Shown here: positions 1 through 9,179 of the stretch, piece by piece
How the letters are laid out: each line of letters begins with the position of its first letter
Position numbering within the stretch: position 1 is the first letter of the stretch
Assembly: GCF_036786105.1 (NCBI RefSeq)
Contig: NZ_DAIQRQ010000024.1
Span: forward strand, 1 to 64,000
Length of the DNA: 64,000 nucleotides
Direction of reading: 5' to 3'
DNA from: Ohtaekwangia sp036786105
GTDB lineage: Bacteria > Bacteroidota > Bacteroidia > Cytophagales > Cyclobacteriaceae
Made by a program: the position numbers and the translations under genes
Notes under the pieces: model-generated
Database searches by the model: none
Told to the model about the DNA's origin: nothing
Seen by the model: the letters and a program-made list of their open reading frames with translations, nothing else

Positions 1-912
1 ATTCTGAAATTCGCCTTTTTCACCTTGTGCAATCGCTACGATGCGATCGTCTATATTCAGTTGTTTACTCTTGTCTGCAGGACCTCCCGGCACAATACTT
101 TTGATCGTTACATATTCATTCTCCACTACCGGCGTAATACCGATACCTTCTACTTGTCGCGACATTTCGATATTGAAGTTGGCAGCATTTGAAGGATTAA
201 AATATTTGGTATGTGGATCAATTGCCTCCGTAAAAGCATCCATAAAAAACTGGAACACATCCTGGCTGGACAGTTTATCAGCCTGAGAGAGCAGGTTTTC
301 ATAGCGTTTTTTCAACGTTTCCTTGTTCTGTGCGGCATCGGCATTGGCCAGTTTCAGGTTAAGCAGATCATACTTGACACGCTGGTTCCACAACTTATCC
401 ATAGCTGCCTGTGAGGTTGGCCAGGGCAGTGTACTACGATCAAAAACGAACGTTTCATGTGTGTTGAAATCAAACTTGTTATTGAGGTTTGCCAGCGAAT
501 ATTTTATGCGTTCGGTATATCGCTTCTGGAAAACGTTGAATATAGCAAACGCATTCAGCAGGTTGCCCACTCTGATATCATCGTCCAGCATCTTCCTGTA
601 CTTTTCAAAGCTTTTGATATCTGAAGCCAGAAAGTAACTATGATTTTCGTCCAGTGCCTTGATATAGTTATTGAAGATTACGGAAGATATAGAATCATTC
701 AATGCCACCTTTTTATAGTTATAGCGGGTTATGATCTCGGCTATATTCCGGCATACTACAATCTGTTGTTCATCGGGCATTAACTCCACATGATCGGTGG
801 CCATCACCACCTGGGTAACACCTATCATTGCCAGCAACATGGCTGCATATACCTTTTTAAACATGTAGTTCTTTGAACTTATCCAGGTCATCATATTCTG
901 TTGACGCATCAT
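1..912 (-). CDS. Tail-specific (carboxy-terminal processing) protease, N-terminal part
   Basis: The reverse strand is open without a stop from 912 to the window edge (304 codons), so the gene is cut. Tail-specific proteases of the Prc/CtpA type (peptidase family S41) degrade or process periplasmic proteins from the C terminus. The translation has a signal peptide (MFKKVYAAMLLAMIGVTQVV region), a helical N-terminal domain including the motif KALDENHSYFLASD, and then DAFTEAIDPHTKYFNPSNA, both typical of Prc. The last visible part is the beginning of a PDZ domain (VEGIGI ... VPGGPADKS). The Ser/Lys catalytic domain lies outside the window. Start codons are possible at 912, 909 and 864; the one at 864 places the signal peptide right at the N terminus and may be the true one. 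Confidence 0.88.
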   Translation of the reverse strand, partial: MMRQQNMMTWISSKNYMFKKVYAAMLLAMIGVTQVVMATDHVELMPDEQQIVVCRNIAEIITRYNYKKVALNDSISSVIFNNYIKALDENHSYFLASDIKSFEKYRKMLDDDIRVGNLLNAFAIFNVFQKRYTERIKYSLANLNNKFDFNTHETFVFDRSTLPWPTSQAAMDKLWNQRVKYDLLNLKLANADAAQNKETLKKRYENLLSQADKLSSQDVFQFFMDAFTEAIDPHTKYFNPSNAANFNIEMSRQVEGIGITPVVENEYVTIKSIVPGGPADKSKQLNIDDRIVAIAQGEKGEFQN

Positions 913-1566
913 TATTGTTTCAATCCGCTAATTATTCAAATTCACCTGACAGAAAAAATTATCCACCCGAAATTCCGGTCAGAATGATACCACAGGCCGG
1001 TAACCTGCGACTTGCCCGTAAACACCGCTTTATGCCTTAAAGTTTAATACCCAGCATTTTAGATAGCGCAATACGGGTTGGTCACATGAAATTTAGGGGA
1101 AAGTTTTACATAAAATTCCGACCTAATGTTTCTGTGATACAATTATTTTTTCAATACCGGGCATCTGCCTGCGGCTTTTTTCTAAAAAGAAAAGTTATTC
1201 TTACATGGGGTAACCGTCATTTTTAAATCCTTATGCTTTTTCTAGAATCACGGATTCATTTTTTATACCAACTCCATAAAAAAAATAACGTATAGCTATC
1301 CAGTTGTGTATGAAAGCGATAGTATATCAAAACACATCTATACAAGTAAACAAGCATTATTTATCCCTAATAACAAAGTTATTAGTAGTACTTGTTATAA
1401 CAGCTACACAGTCACTTCCACCTAAAATATTACAACGGTTGTACTATATCGAAAAAAGTATTACATTAGGTATGTTACGGCTCGTATACTATACATGATT
1501 ATACGTGATGGGTTTGATATTGCTGCTATAGCGGTGAGACATTACAGCGTTTATAAATGAAAATAC
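913..1566. other. Intergenic stretch, AT-rich, no gene seen
   Basis: About 650 bases between the divergent protease and beta-barrel genes. The short open frame at 1304-1498 has no family resemblance and atypical composition, so I do not call it. There is an AT-rich palindrome at 1368-1384 (TAATAAC-aaa-GTTATTA). Nothing else recognisable. Confidence 0.5.
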
Positions 1567-1601
1567 TTTGTGCGCACTATGGATGCTCATTCTTATATTT
1601 G
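1567..1601 (+). promoter_or_regulatory. Candidate Bacteroidota promoter (TTTG ... TATATTTG)
   Basis: An exact TAnnTTTG -7 box (TATATTTG, 1594-1601) lies 25 bases before the ATG at 1627. A TTTG is at 1567-1570, 23 bases upstream, at the long end of the TTG-N17-23-TAnnTTTG spacing described for Flavobacterium. The implied 5' leader is about 20 nt. Motif-based inference only. Confidence 0.5.
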
Positions 1602-1626
1602 CCCTCAACTAAAACACATAATACTT

Positions 1627-2205
1627 ATGAAAACATCTACAACTGCCCTCATCCTCGTACTACTTGTCAGCATAGGTTCCTATGCACAAGGTTTAAGCGG
1701 TGGTGTAAAAGCCGGTTTGAACCTTGCCAATCAAACTTACTCTGGCAACGGCTACACAACGAGCCCTAGCTTCTTACCTTCTCTTCATGCTGGCGTTTAC
1801 CTGACGGCTATGCTTTCCGAACACATTGGTGTTCAACCTGAATTGCTTTATTCCGGACAAGGTGCCAAATCTGGCAGTGAAAAGTTAAAGCTGACGTATG
1901 TTACACTGCCAATATTGTTCCGCTACAATGTAAACAGCTTATTGAGCTTTCATGCAGGTCCACAATTTGGCGTTCTTCTATCTGCTAAAGATAAGGTTGG
2001 TTCCAACAGCGTGGATATTAAAGATGAATTCAAAAGCTCTGATGTCAGCTTCGCAGCTGGCGTTGGTATAGATTTGCCTATGAAGCTTAACTTTAATGCA
2101 CGCTTCATTAAAGGCCTCAGCGATATAAATGATACTGGCAGCTCCGTTAAGGCAAAAAATTATACCCTTCAGTTATCGGTAGGTTATAAGCTATTCGGTG
2201 AATAA
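1627..2205 (+). CDS. Outer-membrane beta-barrel protein, PorT-like family
   Basis: A 192-residue protein of the small PorT-like barrel family (outer membrane protein beta-barrel domain) common in Bacteroidota; most members have no known function. The signal peptide is MKTSTTALILVLLVSIGSYA ending at AQ, followed by GLSGGVKAGLNLA, a typical first strand. Later hallmarks are the alternating strands GVQPELLYSGQGAK, YVTLPILFRYN and FHAGPQFGVLLSAKDK, with a C-terminal strand that ends near GYKLFGE. The ATG at 1627 is preferred to the upstream in-frame codon at 1570 because it places the signal peptide at the N terminus and follows a TATATTTG promoter box. It is monocistronic and ends at a strong hairpin. 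Confidence 0.88.
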   Translation: MKTSTTALILVLLVSIGSYAQGLSGGVKAGLNLANQTYSGNGYTTSPSFLPSLHAGVYLTAMLSEHIGVQPELLYSGQGAKSGSEKLKLTYVTLPILFRYNVNSLLSFHAGPQFGVLLSAKDKVGSNSVDIKDEFKSSDVSFAAGVGIDLPMKLNFNARFIKGLSDINDTGSSVKAKNYTLQLSVGYKLFGE

Positions 2206-2229
2206 ACTACACCAATAGTGCACATAGAG

Positions 2230-2263
2230 AAACCGTCCTCCCATGGGAGGACGGTTTTTTTTT
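2230..2263. terminator. Bidirectional intrinsic terminator
   Basis: A perfect 28-base palindrome (2230-2257, centre CCATGG) is followed by a T run to 2263 and preceded by A residues. It separates the convergent barrel gene (ends 2205) and DUF1761 gene (ends 2265), and can serve both. Confidence 0.9.
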
Positions 2264-2264
2264 G

Positions 2265-2690
2265 TTATCGCCACAATGCCAGAATTGTTGCAGCAATGAA
2301 GAGCATGATGAGGTGATATCCTGTATTGATAAAAAACAATTTCCACGACTTGCGTTCCCAGGCAATCGCTCCAAGATCGACCGGCAGATAGAAGCCGAGC
2401 CAGGTAAAGATCGCTGAATTAAGAATTGTACCGACAGCCGGCATTTGATCCATGCCGGGTACATAGCTCCAGGCCATCATGTTGTGCGCAAATACATACG
2501 CCATAAAAAAATTACCGATCACCATAATGATCATTCCTTTTGCCATGACACTGGCAGGTGGTTTCACACTGGTATCAAAGCCCATTTCCTGAGCCCACGC
2601 TTTTCCAAACAGCGGTGCGTACCAGATAAAACCAAAGAAGAAGTTGGCAATTACTGCCACCAGGATTGCAGCGTAGTTAATGTGGTCCAT
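2265..2690 (-). CDS. DUF1761 family membrane protein
   Basis: A 141-residue integral membrane protein of family DUF1761, function unknown. Four hydrophobic segments are visible: residues about 6-24 (YAAILVAVIANFFFGFIWY), 52-68, 85-105 and 120-138. The motif FGFIWYAPLFGKAW and the later MVIGNFFMAYVFAH are characteristic of the family. It stands alone, facing the barrel gene across the shared terminator. Nothing in the context suggests a role. Confidence 0.85.
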   Translation of the reverse strand: MDHINYAAILVAVIANFFFGFIWYAPLFGKAWAQEMGFDTSVKPPASVMAKGMIIMVIGNFFMAYVFAHNMMAWSYVPGMDQMPAVGTILNSAIFTWLGFYLPVDLGAIAWERKSWKLFFINTGYHLIMLFIAATILALWR

Positions 2691-3057
2691 ATACGATAAG
2701 GTTTAGTTGGTGAGATTTATAAAGTAAAATTATAAAATTACACAGGAGAAAAAATTATTTTCAATAACAACACGCATGGCGTGCAATCGCGCGGCATGTA
2801 TACATCAAAACAGGCTATAGATAGATTTATACTTCACCCCCATTCACGTCAATGTGAGCTTATTTATTCCACTTCTCCCGCTCAATCAACTGATATAGAA
2901 TATAATTACAACGGTTAGATGAATGATTAATCCGGCAGCAGCTTGAAAATGCAACTCGCTATCCATACCAGCCTAAGGGCGTCCACTGCCGGACAGATAA
3001 CCATATTGATCTCGCTTCAGATTCTATCCAGAATCATGTGTCACATTCGTTTCAGGT
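2691..3057. other. Intergenic region, nothing recognised
   Basis: About 370 bases between divergent genes; it must hold the promoters of the DUF1761 gene and the two-component operon. I see no clear box, repeat or RNA gene. Confidence 0.4.
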
Positions 3058-3732
3058 ATGAAAATTCTGATTGTAGAAGATGAGCAGGAAATGGCCAAGA
3101 GCATGGTTCAATACCTTCGGCAGGAGAGCTATGTATGCGAAGTCGCTTACAATGTTGCAGAAGCCGAAGAAAAAATCCTGTTATATGATTACGATTGTAT
3201 CCTCCTTGACATCTCGTTACCCGGTGGCAGTGGCCTGCAGATACTAGACATGTTGAAGAAAAAGGAAAAATTGGAGGGGGTCATAATCATCTCGGCCAAA
3301 AATTCTATTGACGACCGCATTACAGGTCTAAACCTGGGGGCCGATGATTATATGCCGAAGCCTTTCCATTTAGCTGAACTGAGTGCACGGATCGCGGCAG
3401 TTATCCGCAGAAAGAAATTTGGAGGCAATAATATTTATCATGTACATGAAATAACGATCGACCTGATTGGCAAAACAATAAGTATACATGATAAAGCGAT
3501 AGACCTCACGCGCAAGGAATATGACCTCCTGTTATTTCTGATCTCTAACAAAAATCGCGTTGTTACCCGCAATGCTATTGCCGAACATCTTTCCGGAGAC
3601 AATACAGAGATCTATGACAATTTCGATTTTATTTATTCGCACATGAAGAATCTGAAACGAAAGCTGAGTGATGCCCATTGTCAGGACTACATCAAAACTA
3701 TATATGGGCTAGGGTATAAATTTGAAGCATGA
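3058..3732 (+). CDS. OmpR/PhoB-family response regulator
   Basis: A 224-residue two-component regulator. The receiver domain (1-115) has the acidic pocket E7-D8, the phosphoacceptor D51 in CILLDISLPGG, the switch Ser in IIISAKN and the conserved Lys in DDYMPKPFH. The C-terminal winged helix (about 125-224) has LTRKEYDLLLFLISN and ends in IKTIYGLGYKFEA, the usual DNA-binding wing. Its stop overlaps the start of the kinase gene by 4 bases (ATGA at 3729), so the two are surely cotranscribed and partners. The regulated genes cannot be read from the sequence; the cytochrome-like operon directly downstream is a candidate. Confidence 0.95.
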   Translation: MKILIVEDEQEMAKSMVQYLRQESYVCEVAYNVAEAEEKILLYDYDCILLDISLPGGSGLQILDMLKKKEKLEGVIIISAKNSIDDRITGLNLGADDYMPKPFHLAELSARIAAVIRRKKFGGNNIYHVHEITIDLIGKTISIHDKAIDLTRKEYDLLLFLISNKNRVVTRNAIAEHLSGDNTEIYDNFDFIYSHMKNLKRKLSDAHCQDYIKTIYGLGYKFEA

Positions 3733-5000
3733 AGCTCTTAAACCGCACCGTTAAAAACTACCTGGTATACTCAGTACTGCTGGTACTGGTTTGTACACCT
3801 TTGTTCTACTTCACGATTCAACATTTGTTTATAGCGAAAATGGATAAAGAACTGAATGAACACAAAGAAGATTTTCATCGGCTTCTTCCCTATTTCAAAT
3901 CAGACAAAGACCGTGGCTATTTCCACCTGATGAATAAAGAGTTTACGCTAAAGCCTGTAGAGAAAGCGCTGCAACATGACTCACTCTTCATTGAGAACAT
4001 GTATAACCGCGAAGAACAAGCGGTTGTGCCACACCGGACACTGATTACCAACGTACGCCTGCAAGACAAGAACTATATTTTAATTATACGCGAATCGCTG
4101 GTGAGTGATACCGAATTGATCGCAGCCATTATGAGCATTGAGATCGTAATGTTGTTTCTGCTCATCTGCGGGCTGGTACTGATAAACCGAAGACTCTCTA
4201 AAAAAGTATGGGAGCCGTTTTATACTATATTGGACAGATTAAGAAAATACCAGATTGATCAACATCTCATCCCCGATTTTCCTCATTCTACAACTGCAGA
4301 GTTCAGGGAGTTGAGCCAAGTGATCCGCCAACTGATTCTGAAAAATCATGATGCATATCTGAGTCAGAAGGAATTTACCGAGAATGCCTCGCATGAGCTT
4401 CAGACACCGTTGGCGATTTGCCGAAGTAAAATAGAGCTGCTGGCACAAACCCGTGAACTCACGCACGAGCAAGCAGAGCTGATCGGAAATTTACTGGATG
4501 CCACAGACCGGATATCGCGATTGAACAAGAATCTGCTGTTACTTTCAAAAATCGAAAACCGTCAATTTTTCGAAACGGAGCCTATTGATGTTAAAAACGC
4601 GACATGGAAATCGATGGCTTTATTCATGAGTCAGGCACACGAAAAAAAGCTTGTTATCGAAACGTCTTTTCAACCGATCAGCACCATTACCGGAAATACA
4701 TCGTTATTTGATATACTGATCACCAACCTGGTGTCTAATGCGATCCGGTATACGCCGGAATGTGGAAAAATATATATCTACACCGGCACAAATTACATCA
4801 GCATTCAAAATGAAGGTGCTCCGCTGGAGCATCCGGAAAAAGTTTTCAATCGTTTCCATCGCGAGTCTAGAAATTCACACGGAAGTGGATTGGGTCTGTC
4901 TATCGTGAAGAAGATTGCAGACGTTTCCGGATATAAAATTACATACACCTACCAATCAGGCTTGCATCAATTCACGATGGAATTCAGGAATCAGCTATAA
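3729..5000 (+). CDS. Sensor histidine kinase, partner of the OmpR-type regulator
   Basis: A 423-residue membrane kinase. Two transmembrane segments (about 12-32 and 133-152) flank a short periplasmic sensor of roughly 100 residues; a linker follows. The HisKA H-box is ENASHELQTPLAI with the phosphorylated His at 222. The ATPase domain shows the N box (LVSNAIRY), a weak G1 region and the G2 box HGSGLGLSIVKKIA near the C terminus. The gene starts inside the last codons of the regulator gene. The sensor domain matches no family I recognise, so the signal is unknown. Confidence 0.93.
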   Translation: MKLLNRTVKNYLVYSVLLVLVCTPLFYFTIQHLFIAKMDKELNEHKEDFHRLLPYFKSDKDRGYFHLMNKEFTLKPVEKALQHDSLFIENMYNREEQAVVPHRTLITNVRLQDKNYILIIRESLVSDTELIAAIMSIEIVMLFLLICGLVLINRRLSKKVWEPFYTILDRLRKYQIDQHLIPDFPHSTTAEFRELSQVIRQLILKNHDAYLSQKEFTENASHELQTPLAICRSKIELLAQTRELTHEQAELIGNLLDATDRISRLNKNLLLLSKIENRQFFETEPIDVKNATWKSMALFMSQAHEKKLVIETSFQPISTITGNTSLFDILITNLVSNAIRYTPECGKIYIYTGTNYISIQNEGAPLEHPEKVFNRFHRESRNSHGSGLGLSIVKKIADVSGYKITYTYQSGLHQFTMEFRNQL

Positions 5001-5172
5001 TCCAGATTCTCTCCAGATTTATTTTGCTTTTTGCTGCGGTATACTTCAGCTATATATACCCGGCAGGCTTATTGCCGGCCCAACAACGAAAGGATTTATA
5101 TACATCGTATAATATTGTGTTGGGCGCCAAGTATATTTTCTGACAGACCACAGATAATCTTATACCAGCTAT

Positions 5173-5547
5173 ATGAAAAAACATTCGGTTCGTATTACAA
5201 TCGCAGTAGCCGTAGCCTGTTTGTTTGGTAACGCATGCCGGCACGATCCGCTCACGCCCCTGGAAGATGCACCCACCATTAGTTTTAAAGATGACGTGCA
5301 GCCTATCATCATTTCAAACTGCACGCAAGCAGGATGTCACGGCAAAGATGGGCGGGAGTTTACGTTGATCTCTTATAACGATATAGCCGGTCATGTTCAT
5401 GCCGGCAGCCCGCACGGCAGCAGCTTGTATAAAGCCATTACCGCCAATGCTATTGGCACCATGCCGCCCTCGCCTAACCCCAGGCTTACAGACGTGGACA
5501 TTAAAACTATTTATCTGTGGATTGCACAAGGGGCTAACGACAATTGA
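5173..5547 (+). CDS. Cytochrome-c-like lipoprotein with CX4CH motif
   Basis: A 124-residue exported protein, first of a four-gene set (cytochrome-like, cytochrome-like, DUF5777, YceI) found together in Bacteroidota. The N-terminal signal ends in GNAC (Cys22), a weak lipobox. The only candidate haem site is C50-TQAG-C55-H56, four residues between the cysteines instead of two. A Met in IGTMPPSPNP could be the distal ligand, as in small c-type cytochromes, and the C-terminal helix (IKTIYLWIAQGANDN) is also typical. I infer a monohaem cytochrome or a degenerate relative. Two bases separate its stop from the next ATG. Confidence 0.75.
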   Translation: MKKHSVRITIAVAVACLFGNACRHDPLTPLEDAPTISFKDDVQPIIISNCTQAGCHGKDGREFTLISYNDIAGHVHAGSPHGSSLYKAITANAIGTMPPSPNPRLTDVDIKTIYLWIAQGANDN

Positions 5548-5549
5548 GT

Positions 5550-5945
5550 ATGAAAACGAAAGTAATCTTCTTATCCATCTTCTGGGCCATGTTCGCTTTG
5601 CTGATGGCATGCTATAACGATAATCTGTCAGAAATGACACCTTCATCGGGTGTAACAGAGGCCACTTGCGATACTGCCGGTGTAATCACCTATTCAACGC
5701 AAGTATCCGTTGTGCTGCGAACCAATTGTGGCACATCCAATTCCTGCCACGGGCATAGCAACACGAGTGGCTATGATCTTTCTACATACACAGGTGTGAA
5801 GGCTGTTGCAGCAAATGGGAAACTAATCAGCTCTATAACCTGGACGGGCTCTGCTACACGAATGCCGAACAACGGTCCTAAAATGAATAGCTGCAACATC
5901 ATCAAGATTCAGAAATGGGTAGATGATGGGGCTTTAAATAATTGA
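5550..5945 (+). CDS. Second cytochrome-c-like lipoprotein, CX5CH motif
   Basis: A 131-residue lipoprotein with a good lipobox (LLMAC, Cys21). The candidate haem motif is C60-GTSNS-C66-H67, five residues between the cysteines, so canonical haem attachment is doubtful. The surrounding pattern (VVLRTNC ... SCHGH ... YDLSTYTGVKA ... ATRMPNNGPKM ... IQKWVDDGALNN) clearly follows the same fold as its upstream neighbour, with Met residues as possible ligands. An in-frame TTG at 5544 overlaps the previous stop, but the ATG at 5550 directly precedes the signal peptide and is chosen. It probably forms one operon with the genes on both sides. Confidence 0.75.
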   Translation: MKTKVIFLSIFWAMFALLMACYNDNLSEMTPSSGVTEATCDTAGVITYSTQVSVVLRTNCGTSNSCHGHSNTSGYDLSTYTGVKAVAANGKLISSITWTGSATRMPNNGPKMNSCNIIKIQKWVDDGALNN

Positions 5946-5974
5946 CAGCACGCAAGTAACTATATATACGCAAG

Positions 5975-6850
5975 ATGAAAATACGGATCTGGATGGTTGT
6001 GCAGTTGTTTCCGCTGCTCGCCTGGGCACAAGACGACATGGCTTTGCTTGAAAATGCCGACAGCACACAAGAATATGTAAGCGCTACATTCAAGGGAACA
6101 CGCATTATCAACTTTCAAAGTGTTGAGATACCTGGCAAACATGTGCTGGAGTTTATGATACAACATCGCTTTGGCGATATCAATGGCGGAGCCAATTCTT
6201 TCTTTGGCCTGGATAATGGTGCTACTATCCGCTTCGGGCTGGGATATAGCTTAACCGACCGGCTTGAGGTGGGTATAGGTCGCACCAGCTATGAAAAACT
6301 GGTTGACGGCTACCTCAAGTATAAATTGCTACGACAAACGGTTGGGGCAGGCATGCCAGTAAGTGTAACGATAATGGGCGCAGGCTACTGCACGGCTATG
6401 CAAGATCCCGATGCTGCCATCAACGGCTATAATAAATATCATTACTTCAGCGACCGCCTCACGTATTCCTTTCAAGCTATTGTAGCGCGTAAGTTTACCG
6501 AGAAACTATCGCTGCAGATAACACCCGTATATATACACTATAACCTGGTGGAAAACATAACGGATAAGAATAATGCTCTTGCCGTGGGATTCTCCGGAAG
6601 ATATAAAATTACCAGACGCATGGCGGTTACAATGGAATATGGATTGAAGTATAATTCATATACAGCACAAACCTATTATAATTCTATGGGTGTCGGGCTT
6701 GATATTGAAACGGGTGGCCATGTGTTTCAGATGTTTCTTACCAACTCAACCGGCATTGTTGAGCCTCAATATATGATGCATACAGCCACGTCGTGGAAAG
6801 ATGGCGGCATTCGCCTTGGCTTCAACATTTCAAGAGCTTTTAACTTCTGA
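5975..6850 (+). CDS. DUF5777 family beta-barrel protein
   Basis: A 291-residue protein with a signal peptide (MKIRIWMVVQLFPLLAWAQ) and many alternating beta strands, matching the DUF5777 outer-membrane family. Family-like stretches are TFKGTRIINFQSVE, LEFMIQHRFGDI, FFGLDNGATIRFGLGY and the recurring Gly-aromatic strand ends; it finishes in RLGFNISRAFNF with a terminal Phe typical of outer-membrane barrels. Family members usually sit beside cytochrome-like and YceI genes, as here, which suggests an envelope electron-transfer or quinone-related role. The biochemical function is unknown. Confidence 0.85.
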   Translation: MKIRIWMVVQLFPLLAWAQDDMALLENADSTQEYVSATFKGTRIINFQSVEIPGKHVLEFMIQHRFGDINGGANSFFGLDNGATIRFGLGYSLTDRLEVGIGRTSYEKLVDGYLKYKLLRQTVGAGMPVSVTIMGAGYCTAMQDPDAAINGYNKYHYFSDRLTYSFQAIVARKFTEKLSLQITPVYIHYNLVENITDKNNALAVGFSGRYKITRRMAVTMEYGLKYNSYTAQTYYNSMGVGLDIETGGHVFQMFLTNSTGIVEPQYMMHTATSWKDGGIRLGFNISRAFNF

Positions 6851-6856
6851 TTTCCT

Positions 6857-7396
6857 ATGCGATACATTATTCTTCTCGTAATACTGGCAACTGCTTCCAT
6901 CAGCGAGGCCCAGGTATATATGACCACTACCGGTAAGGTTCAATTCTTTTCTGAAACACCACTGGAAAATATTTCGGCTGTAAATTCAACAGTAGCCTCT
7001 GTGATTAACACATCCACAGATTCTATTATGGTTCGAATGAAAAACACAGGCTTTGTTTTCAAGAACTCTTTGATGCAAGAGCACTTCAACGAAAACTATA
7101 TGGAGAGCAGTAAATATCCGATCGACAGTTTTCGCGGGAAGATCGATCCGAAGATAGACTACAGCAAAGACGGTACGTATACCGTGGCAGCTACCGGCAG
7201 GCTTTCCATACACGGTGTTGAGAAAGTTGAAACGATTAAAGGTACACTCACCATTAAAAAAGGTGTTATTCATCTCGATGCTGAAACGATGGTACATACA
7301 GCCGACTTCAAAATTGAGATACCGAAACTTGTATTTCAAAAGATCGCAGAAGATATAAAAGTTACCATGACGGCCGACTACCAACTGAAGAAGTAA
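6857..7396 (+). CDS. YceI family periplasmic lipocalin-like protein
   Basis: A 179-residue protein with signal peptide MRYIILLVILATASISEA. YceI proteins form a periplasmic barrel that binds isoprenoid or amide lipids. Marks of the family: TGKVQFFSETPLENISA at the start, FKNSLMQEHFNENYMESSKYP in the middle, the T-G-x-L-x-I-HGV segment (TGRLSIHGVEKVE) and the final strand VTMTADYQLKK. Only six bases separate it from the DUF5777 gene. It is last in the operon and converges with the PAS kinase gene, with just 18 bases between stops. Confidence 0.92.
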   Translation: MRYIILLVILATASISEAQVYMTTTGKVQFFSETPLENISAVNSTVASVINTSTDSIMVRMKNTGFVFKNSLMQEHFNENYMESSKYPIDSFRGKIDPKIDYSKDGTYTVAATGRLSIHGVEKVETIKGTLTIKKGVIHLDAETMVHTADFKIEIPKLVFQKIAEDIKVTMTADYQLKK

Positions 7397-7414
7397 ACCG
7401 TTGCTTTATACCCC

Positions 7415-8482
7415 TCACTCAAGCGGCAACTCTACATAAAACGTAGAGCCGTTGTTCTCTGATGTATAGTACCATATTTTGCCTTTCATGCGCTCTACCA
7501 GTCGTTTGCTGATATACAGACCTATACCATTGGATACTTCCCCGCGCAATCCCGGACGCGAAGCCATAGAATGACGTTTGAATAAATGTTCCTGCAAATG
7601 CGCGGGAATACCAATACCATTATCGGCCACGGAAACTATAAATGTACTTTCTGTCTTTTGAATATCCACAACAATGCTGCCGGTGCTGTGTGTAAATTTT
7701 ATAGCATTTGATATCAGGTTGTTCAATACCTGTAAAAATTTTACATCGTCACCGTGTACATAGAGGTGTTCATGTATAGTTGTTACACCGAAGTTTTTAA
7801 ATTCATACAATCTTCGGGAGTTCTCTACGATCATCCGTACCTTATCCACTGCATCAAAGAGATTTTTGCGGGCAATAATCTTCTCCGACTCCATATGTTC
7901 TCTTTCCAGGAAGTCGTTGATAATATCTATACATTGCTGCGTTACGCCGTTAATCAGCGGGTACACTTCTGCTGAGCCAACTCCGTTTCCTTCTGCCTGT
8001 TGCTCGGCCTTGCGTATTACATTTTGCATCAGCATAAGCGGACCACTCAGGTTATGACAAATGATCTCTAGTAATGTGTCTTTCTGACCTCCGAAGTTTA
8101 CTACATAATCTTCATGCTCTTTGGCACGGGTTATATCTTTCACAGTACCAATCACAGTTTTACTTTGGTCAAGGTAATAGGCATCGCATGAAATATAGGT
8201 TTGCTTGGGATGACACTTGAACTCTACCTGCAATACCCAACCCTGTCGTAAAAGTTTTTTAAACTGATGACTGAGAAACGCATGGTCGTGCGGGTTAATA
8301 CGATTTAAAAAAACAGACAGATCACTGGCGGGAAGTGAAAGGTCTTCCAGTCCGAATATCTTTCGTATAACTGCATTGAGAAAACGGAATTCTCCGGCTT
8401 CCACGTCATAAATGAAAAAGCCATCTTTAAAAGCATTTGCAAATTCATTTATAGTCTGTAAAGAAAGTTCGTTACCAGGCAT
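7415..8482 (-). CDS. PAS-domain sensor histidine kinase (soluble)
   Basis: A 355-residue kinase without transmembrane segments. An N-terminal PAS domain (about 10-125; EFANAFKDGFFIYDVEAGEF) is followed by an H-box-like helix with His in LEIICHNLSGPLMLMQ. The ATPase domain has the N box NLISNAIKFTHSTG, G1 DNGIGIP and G2 GIGLYISKRLVERM. The phosphoacceptor context HNLSGPL differs from the usual HELRTPL or HDLRSPL but keeps His and Pro. It lies 22 bases downstream of a NarL-type regulator gene in the same direction, so the two likely form a cytoplasmic two-component system. Confidence 0.92.
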   Translation of the reverse strand: MPGNELSLQTINEFANAFKDGFFIYDVEAGEFRFLNAVIRKIFGLEDLSLPASDLSVFLNRINPHDHAFLSHQFKKLLRQGWVLQVEFKCHPKQTYISCDAYYLDQSKTVIGTVKDITRAKEHEDYVVNFGGQKDTLLEIICHNLSGPLMLMQNVIRKAEQQAEGNGVGSAEVYPLINGVTQQCIDIINDFLEREHMESEKIIARKNLFDAVDKVRMIVENSRRLYEFKNFGVTTIHEHLYVHGDDVKFLQVLNNLISNAIKFTHSTGSIVVDIQKTESTFIVSVADNGIGIPAHLQEHLFKRHSMASRPGLRGEVSNGIGLYISKRLVERMKGKIWYYTSENNGSTFYVELPLE

Positions 8483-8504
8483 TGTAGAACTATTGCCTCA
8501 TCAT

Positions 8505-9179
8505 TTATTTTTTAATTATACCACGTGCTGTAGCAAATGCTATCAGCTCTACCGAATTTTTCATCTTTGCTTTATCCACCATATTCTTGCGATGGCTCTC
8601 TACTGTTTTTTCGGTAATAAACAGCGTTTCAGCAATGTCGCGGTTCGAATAACCTTTGGCCATCAACTCCAATATTTCGCGCTCGCGTTTTGAAAAGAAC
8701 TCCTTCTTGCTTTTGAGCGTGTCTTCAATACCGGCCAGAAACTTGTTCAGATTTGTAAGGCTCTTGGCAGTTTCTTCACATATATACTTTTCACCGGCAT
8801 ATACAGTTTTGATGGCTTTAACAAGTTCTTCATAACCTGTTTTCTTGGATACAAAACCCAACGCTCCCTCCTTCATAATGCGGGCAACTTTATCTGCATC
8901 ATCGTATACCGAATGCGCTACCACTTTAACATCGGGATATTTCTCTTTCAGTATATGACAGATTTCAAAGCCATTCATAGTTTTCAAATCTCCCATGCGA
9001 TCGAGATAAATGTCGAGGAGCACCACATCGATCTTGCTTTTCTCCAACACCTCAAACAACTCTTCGGCTTGTTTGCCTCCACCCACCATCTCGATCTGCT
9101 CATCATGTGCCAGTAAAAATTTTATACCATCGCGCATGATCTTATAATCTTCCAGGTGATACAATCTGATTTTGGACAT
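8505..9179 (-). CDS. NarL/LuxR-family response regulator
   Basis: A 224-residue regulator. The receiver domain has an acidic pocket (HLEDYKIMRDG), a phosphoacceptor Asp in VVLLDIYLDR and a Lys in GFVSKKTGYEEL. The C-terminal LuxR-type helix-turn-helix is canonical: FSKREREILELMAKGYSNRD, then FITEKTVESHRKNMVDK. It is the first gene of the operon with the PAS kinase. Only 160 bases separate it from the ATG chosen for the divergent small gene at 9342, so they may share a control region. Confidence 0.94.
   Translation of the reverse strand: MSKIRLYHLEDYKIMRDGIKFLLAHDEQIEMVGGGKQAEELFEVLEKSKIDVVLLDIYLDRMGDLKTMNGFEICHILKEKYPDVKVVAHSVYDDADKVARIMKEGALGFVSKKTGYEELVKAIKTVYAGEKYICEETAKSLTNLNKFLAGIEDTLKSKKEFFSKREREILELMAKGYSNRDIAETLFITEKTVESHRKNMVDKAKMKNSVELIAFATARGIIKK

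Noticed and set aside
1304..1498. 64-codon plus-strand frame
   Set aside because: Very AT-rich, low-complexity composition, no recognised motif, no promoter or partner.
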